Source: Eubacteriales bacterium
GTDB taxonomy: Bacteria; Bacillota_A; Clostridia; Christensenellales; Aristaeellaceae
Reading direction: 5' to 3'
Assembly: GCA_030528845.1 (NCBI GenBank)
Contig: JAUMYC010000080.1
Span: 1-10,312, forward strand
Length of the DNA stretch: 10,312 bases
Shown: positions 6,783 through 10,312 of the stretch, piece after piece
How the letters are laid out: the number at the start of each line of letters is the position of its first letter
How positions within the stretch are numbered: the stretch's first letter is position 1
Notes under the pieces: generated by a model
Database searches by the model: none
What the model saw: the letters and a program-made list of their open reading frames with translations, nothing else
Told to the model about the DNA's origin: nothing
Program-made: the position numbers and the translations under genes

Positions 6783-7633
6783 TCCGCATCGGCATTTTCG
6801 GCGCGGAAAACAGCCATGCCATGGCGTTTTCGCGCATCTTCAACGGCGGCGATCCGCGCTATGCGGATCTTCAAGTGGTCGCCATCGGCGGCGAGGAAGA
6901 AGAAGCCTGCCGCGCGGTGATGCGCGAGTGCGGGGTAGAGATGTACGCCGCGCGCCCTGAAGATATGCTCGGGCATGTCGACGCCGTGATGATCACCTCG
7001 CGCGACGGCGCTCTGCACGCAAAGTACGCCGCGCCCTTCGTCGATAGGGGCATGCCGGTTTTTGTTGACAAGCCCTTCACAAGGGACGTCGCGCAGGCGG
7101 AAGCCCTGGTCGCCCTCGCCGAGGAAAAAGGCGCGCGCATCATGGGGGGCTCGTCCGTAAAGCTCGTGGAAGGCGCGCAGCGTCTCTCCGCCGCTGCAAA
7201 GGACAAGGCAAACGGCCGCAGGATCGGCGGGAGCCTCTGGGCCCCGGTGAGCATGCACAACGCCTACGGAGATTTCTGGTTTTACGCCGCGCATCTGGTC
7301 GAGCTCTGCCTGAAGATCTTCGGCATGCCGCAAAGCGTGCAGGCCTTCCGCAGCGGAGACGACGTCACCTGCATCGCCCGCTATGCCGACTGCGACGTCG
7401 CGCTGCATTTCACCGAAGGCGCCTATCACTACGGCGGCACGGTCCTTATGGAAAAATCCGCGCTGACGATGCCCATCGATATCTCCGAATGCTACGCGCT
7501 TGAGGCGGAGCAGTATGCCCGGCTTGTCCGCACGGGCGAGATGCCCGAGACCGGCGAGCAGCTCATCGAACCCGTGCGCGTGATGGCTGCGATCGTCCGC
7601 TCGCTGGAAAGCGGCGCAATGGAAAGAGTATAA
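6779..7633 (+). CDS. Gfo/Idh/MocA-family oxidoreductase, short form with GAENSHA loop
   Basis: A 284-residue protein, clearly shorter than its 361-residue neighbour and most of the family. The Rossmann start is RIGIFGAENSHAMAFSRIF: the glycine loop is the divergent GAENSHA (8-14) instead of GxGxxG. A subset of the family carries this form. The hallmark DKPF stands at 97-100 with Lys98, and WFYAAHLVELCLKIFG (167-182) places the catalytic-type His at 172. The shortened C-terminal sheet domain has GEMPETGEQLIEPVRVMAA (253-271), typical of the family's last helices. The ATG overlaps the stop of the preceding oxidoreductase (ATGA), indicating translational coupling. The two are distant from each other in sequence, so they are not a recent duplication and likely do different chemistry, for example oxidation and reduction steps of one route. 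Cytoplasmic; substrate and cofactor preference unknown. Confidence 0.9.
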   Translation: MIRIGIFGAENSHAMAFSRIFNGGDPRYADLQVVAIGGEEEEACRAVMRECGVEMYAARPEDMLGHVDAVMITSRDGALHAKYAAPFVDRGMPVFVDKPFTRDVAQAEALVALAEEKGARIMGGSSVKLVEGAQRLSAAAKDKANGRRIGGSLWAPVSMHNAYGDFWFYAAHLVELCLKIFGMPQSVQAFRSGDDVTCIARYADCDVALHFTEGAYHYGGTVLMEKSALTMPIDISECYALEAEQYARLVRTGEMPETGEQLIEPVRVMAAIVRSLESGAMERV

Positions 7634-7642
7634 AGAAAGAAG

Positions 7643-8086
7643 ATGTGCGTCCGCATGCATATCAACAATCTTCCCGAGGCAGCCGCCGTCATGGACGAGC
7701 GCTTCGGCTGCGATTCGCTCATCGCGCTGGCGACCGTAGACGGCGCCGGAACTCCATGGGTGCGCAGCGTAAACGGCTATTACGAAGACGGCTCGTTTTA
7801 TGTCATCACCCACCGTCTATCCAACAAGATGCGGCATCTCACTGCGAATCCCGTTGCCGCCGTATGCGGGGAATGGTTCACAGCGCATGCACTCGGTGAG
7901 GACATGGGGCACATTCGCGCACTGCAAAACGAGGATCTCGCAGACAAGCTGCGCACGGTCTTTGCCGAGTGGTACGGCAACGGGCACACGGACGAGACCG
8001 ACCCGAATACGATCATCCTGCGGCTGAAGCTGACGGACGGCGTCTTGTTCAGCCACGGCACGCGCTGGGAACTGGAATTTAACTGA
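7643..8086 (+). CDS. Pyridoxamine 5'-phosphate oxidase-like FMN-binding split-barrel protein
   Basis: A 147-residue protein with the layout of the small split-barrel flavin family: a short leading helix, DSLIALATVDGAGTPWVRSV (24-43), GSFYVITHRLSNKMRHLTAN (50-69) and a last strand TIILRLKLTDGVLFSHG (123-139). The Arg41-Ser-Val and THRLSNKMRHL segments correspond to the usual FMN phosphate-contacting positions (Arg, Lys62). Relatives bind FMN, F420 or haem and are rarely true pyridoxamine phosphate oxidases, so a generic flavin reductase or cofactor-binding role is the safe call. The start is uncertain. ATG 7643 has the purine run AGAAAGAAG pressed directly against it, while ATG 7655 lies 12 bases after that run and would give a 143-residue protein. 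It is 9 bases downstream of the oxidoreductase pair and is the last gene before the terminator, so it is most likely co-transcribed with them. Confidence 0.8.
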   Translation: MCVRMHINNLPEAAAVMDERFGCDSLIALATVDGAGTPWVRSVNGYYEDGSFYVITHRLSNKMRHLTANPVAAVCGEWFTAHALGEDMGHIRALQNEDLADKLRTVFAEWYGNGHTDETDPNTIILRLKLTDGVLFSHGTRWELEFN

Positions 8087-8107
8087 AGGCGGCGTTTTAT
8101 ACGGAAC

Positions 8108-8146
8108 AAAAAACAGGCCTGTGCAAGGAGCACGGGCCTGTTTTTT
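8108..8146. terminator. Bidirectional intrinsic terminator between convergent units
   Basis: The arms CAGGCCTGTGC (8114-8124) and GCACGGGCCTG (8130-8140) form an 11-pair stem with a single G-U wobble and a 5-base loop AAGGA. A run of six A precedes the stem and six T follow it, so the hairpin ends in a T-tract on either strand. It closes the seven-gene plus-strand unit (last stop 8086) and the minus-strand trk unit (stop at 8181). The rest of the 94-base gap shows nothing else. Confidence 0.93.
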
Positions 8147-8180
8147 ATATATATGGTTCTTGAGAATTCGCCTGCACGCG

Positions 8181-9623
8181 TCAGTATTTTTTCCATGCCG
8201 CAGCGGAGAAGAACATGAGGATAGGGTATATGTCCAGCCTGCCGATGAGCATGCACAGCGTCAGCACGATCTTGGAAAGCGGGCTGAGCATGGCGAAATT
8301 GCCGACCGGGCCGACCAGCCCGAGGCCGGGGCCCGTGTTGGTCATGCAGGAGATAACGGAGGTGACCGTCGTTTCAAAGTCGAAGCCGTCCAGCGACACG
8401 ACGAGCATGGCAAGGAGCATCAGAGCGACATAGCAGAAGAAGAACGTGGCGACGGAGGAGGCGGTCTTTTCGTCCAGCGCGTGCTTGCCCAGCTTGATAG
8501 GATGGATGCCGCGCGGATGCACCACATTGCGCACCTCGCGCCCGGTGTTTTTGCACAGGATGATCAGGCGAATGACCTTGATGCCGCCGGCCGTCGAACC
8601 CGCACAGCCGCCGATGATCATCAGCATGACCAGAATAATGCGGCTCGTCTGCGGCCAGAGGTTAAAATCCTGCGTGGCAAAGCCGGTCGTCGAGACGATA
8701 GAGGAGACCTGGAAAAAGCCATGGCGCAAAGCATTGGAAAAGGTAGGGTAGAGCGGGCGGATGTTCAGGGCGATCAGCAAAGTCGCCAGCGCTACGATGC
8801 CCACGAATACTTTCGTTTCCGTGTCGCGCACGGGCGCGAGCCATTCCTTGTGCAGCATGCGGTAGAAGATGGTGAAGTTCAGGCTGAAGAGCAGCATGAA
8901 CACGCTGACTACCACGTCGATCGACGCGCTGTTGAAATGGCCGACCGATGCGTTGTAATTGGAAAAGCCGCCCGTGCCCGCCGTCGCGAAGGTGTGCATG
9001 AGCGCGTCGTAAAGGTTCATGCCGCAAAGGAGCAGCGCGATCACCATCACAAGCGAGATGCCGATATAGAGCGCATAGAGCGTCTTGGCGGATTTTGACA
9101 CGCGCGGGAGCAGCTTATCCGGAGAAGGGCCGGTCGATTCCGCGCGCAGCAGATGCAGCGCTCGTCCGCCCATCTTGGGGATGAGCGCCATGGTGAGCAC
9201 GAGGATGCCCATGCCGCCGATCCAATGTGTAAAGCTGCGCCAGAAGAGGATGCTCTTGGGCAGGCTTTCGATCTCCGTCAACACGGTCGCGCCGGTGGTC
9301 GTAAAGCCGGACACGATCTCAAACACGCAGTCGATATAGCAGTGGAAATAACCGCTGAGCCAGAGCGGCATCGCGCCGCACACGCCAAAGAACACCCAGC
9401 AGAGCGCAACGACTGCAAAGCCGTCGCGCGAGCGCAGGTTTTTATTTTTGGGGAAACACAGCTGCAGCAGTCCGCCCGCGCTGAGCGTGAGGCCCATGCC
9501 CGCCAGCAGCGGCCACAGCCCCGCGTCCTGATAGAGCAGCGCCACGACAACGGCCGGGAACATCAGCGCGCCGCCGATGAGCAGGACCTTTCCCAGAGTA
9601 TGTAATATGAGACGAATGTTCAT
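8181..9623 (-). CDS. trkH: TrkH-family potassium uptake membrane subunit
   Basis: A 480-residue polytopic membrane protein of the TrkH/KtrB superfamily, which moves K+ through the cytoplasmic membrane together with a TrkA-type regulatory subunit. Four pore-loop repeats are visible, each with a filter glycine: SGFTTTGATVL (105-115, Gly111), TFATAGTGGFSN (211-222), SSIVSTTGFATQ (307-318, Gly314) and SCMTNTGPGLG (425-435, Gly431). The GGCAGSTAGGIKVIRL segment (338-353) is the Gly-rich intramembrane loop region typical of the family. Many hydrophobic stretches fit the expected M1-P-M2 repeats. The ATG at 9623 is chosen because a purine-rich site precedes it; an in-frame TTG at 9641 would add six residues but has no ribosome site. 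It lies 32 bases after trkA and is read towards the shared terminator. All filter glycines are intact, so it is probably functional. Confidence 0.95.
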   Translation of the reverse strand: MNIRLILHTLGKVLLIGGALMFPAVVVALLYQDAGLWPLLAGMGLTLSAGGLLQLCFPKNKNLRSRDGFAVVALCWVFFGVCGAMPLWLSGYFHCYIDCVFEIVSGFTTTGATVLTEIESLPKSILFWRSFTHWIGGMGILVLTMALIPKMGGRALHLLRAESTGPSPDKLLPRVSKSAKTLYALYIGISLVMVIALLLCGMNLYDALMHTFATAGTGGFSNYNASVGHFNSASIDVVVSVFMLLFSLNFTIFYRMLHKEWLAPVRDTETKVFVGIVALATLLIALNIRPLYPTFSNALRHGFFQVSSIVSTTGFATQDFNLWPQTSRIILVMLMIIGGCAGSTAGGIKVIRLIILCKNTGREVRNVVHPRGIHPIKLGKHALDEKTASSVATFFFCYVALMLLAMLVVSLDGFDFETTVTSVISCMTNTGPGLGLVGPVGNFAMLSPLSKIVLTLCMLIGRLDIYPILMFFSAAAWKKY

Positions 9624-9627
9624 TGAA

Positions 9628-9639
9628 TCCTTCTTCCTC
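9628..9639 (-). promoter_or_regulatory. Ribosome binding site setting the trkH ATG start
   Basis: On the minus strand the run GAGGAAGAAGGA ends 4 bases before ATG 9623. It would be coding if translation began at TTG 9641, which has only a pyrimidine-mixed upstream sequence. This supports the ATG. Confidence 0.7.
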
Positions 9640-9655
9640 AATTATGCCAACGGCG

Positions 9656-10312
9656 TTATTCGCGCAGTGCTTCCTCAAGGCTGCCGAGCTTATGCGATTT
9701 GGAAATGACGAGCACAGTGTCGCCCGGTTCGATATGATCGTCGCCGAAGGGGATGATGACCTTGCGCTTGCGCACGAGCATCGCGATCAGCACGCCCGGC
9801 TTGAGCCGCAGAAACTTCATCGGCGTCCCGCAATAGGAACCGCCCTCACGCGCGGTAAATTCCAGCGCTTCCATCTGTCCGTCAAGGAAGCGGTAGAGCT
9901 TTTCGGCAGAGGATTCGGACTGCTCGCCGTGCATGCGTGCGCGCACGAGGCGCAGGATCTCGTTGGCGGTGGAAAGCTTGGGGCTGACCACGCTGTCGAT
10001 GCCGATATCGCCCAGCACATCCATAAAGGTGAGCCGGTCGACCTTGACCATGACCTTCTTCACGCCGACGCGCGTGCCGTACAGGCCGGTGATCAGGTTC
10101 TCCTCGTCATGGTCCGTCAGGCAGATCAGCGCGTCCGTTTCGCGCAGGTTTTCGCTCTCAAGAAGCTCTTGATCGGTACCGTCTCCGTTGATCAGCTCCA
10201 CATCCGGCAGCTTTTCCGCAAGATCCAGGCATTTCTTCTCGGAAAGCTCTATGATCTTGAAGCGCATGCCCATGCCCGCGACGATGCGGCAGAGATAATA
10301 GGCGACATGACT
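9656..10312 (-). CDS. trkA: TrkA potassium-uptake regulator, C-terminal part, cut by the window edge
   Basis: The frame is open to the right edge, so the protein continues beyond it; the ATG at 10273 is internal. 218 residues are visible. They begin within a Rossmann (RCK_N) domain: HVAYYLCRIVAGMGMRFKIIE, then INGDGTDQELLESENL, ALICLTDHDEENLITGLY and DSVVSPKLSTANEILRLVR, all characteristic of NAD-binding TrkA domains. A TrkA_C domain follows (MEALEFTAREGGSYCGTPMK through EPGDTVLVISKSHKL). The resemblance is closest to the second half of the two-RCK TrkA of about 450 residues; a single-RCK KtrA/TrkA of about 220 residues is less likely but cannot be excluded, since the glycine loop is just off the window. 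TrkA binds NAD(H) or ATP at the cytoplasmic face of TrkH and gates K+ flow. The gene precedes trkH by 32 bases in the same unit. Confidence 0.93.
   Translation of the reverse strand, partial: SHVAYYLCRIVAGMGMRFKIIELSEKKCLDLAEKLPDVELINGDGTDQELLESENLRETDALICLTDHDEENLITGLYGTRVGVKKVMVKVDRLTFMDVLGDIGIDSVVSPKLSTANEILRLVRARMHGEQSESSAEKLYRFLDGQMEALEFTAREGGSYCGTPMKFLRLKPGVLIAMLVRKRKVIIPFGDDHIEPGDTVLVISKSHKLGSLEEALRE

Noticed and set aside
5532..7813. Minus-strand open frames (403 and 384 codons) opposite the oxidoreductases
   Set aside because: They are antisense to two clear Gfo/Idh/MocA genes, with no ribosome site or motif of their own.
1..8086. Possible defence or mobile-element island
   Set aside because: No nuclease, methylase, integrase, transposase, toxin-antitoxin pair, tRNA boundary or direct repeats were seen; all products are glycan-, redox- or cofactor-related.
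8121..9098. Plus-strand open frame of 325 codons beginning in the terminator and running through trkH
   Set aside because: It would start inside the hairpin, and its Asp/Glu/His/Arg-rich translation is the reverse reading of the membrane protein.
9624..9641. TTG at 9641 as the trkH start
   Set aside because: It has no ribosome site, and the codons between it and ATG 9623 form a good purine-rich ribosome site for the ATG.

Overview
The window is densely coding and clearly G+C-rich, with strong AGGAGG-type ribosome binding sites, some GTG starts and short or overlapping gene junctions. With the protein families present, this points to a G+C-rich member of the Clostridia (Bacillota), such as a gut Christensenellales or Oscillospirales relative. 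That assignment is inferred from style only. No rRNA, tRNA, insertion sequence, CRISPR array or phage gene is visible, and no gap without a gene exceeds 300 bases; the longest is the 94 bases between the two convergent units.

Plus strand, 1-8086: seven co-directional genes that look like one transcription unit. The first is a glycosyltransferase of family GT4, cut by the left edge. Next come a GT4 enzyme, a TupA-like ATP-grasp protein and a second GT4 enzyme paralogous to the preceding one (864-4181). Then follow a formylglycine-type sulfatase without a signal peptide (4196-5656), two tandem Gfo/Idh/MocA-family NAD(P)-dependent sugar oxidoreductases (5697-6782 and 6779-7633) and a small flavin-type split-barrel protein (7643-8086). 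Every gap is 40 bases or less, and two junctions are ATGA overlaps.

At 8108-8146 a near-perfect hairpin flanked by an A-run and a T-run forms a bidirectional terminator that serves both converging units.

Minus strand, 10312-8181: a potassium-uptake pair. trkA (right-edge partial; the C-terminal NAD-binding and TrkA_C part is visible) precedes trkH by 32 bases. This is ordinary ion-homeostasis machinery and probably marks the end of the glycan locus.

How the genes may work together (inference): the GT4 and ATP-grasp block looks like part of a cell-surface polysaccharide assembly locus, in which the ATP-grasp enzyme could add an amino-acid or similar acyl substituent. The sulfatase, two oxidoreductases and flavin protein form a second module. 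It could tailor sugars for the polymer, or process a sulfated or otherwise substituted sugar inside the cell. The joining of an assembly module to an apparently cytoplasmic sulfatase and redox module in one unit is the most unusual aspect of the window. The sequence alone does not prove a new system.
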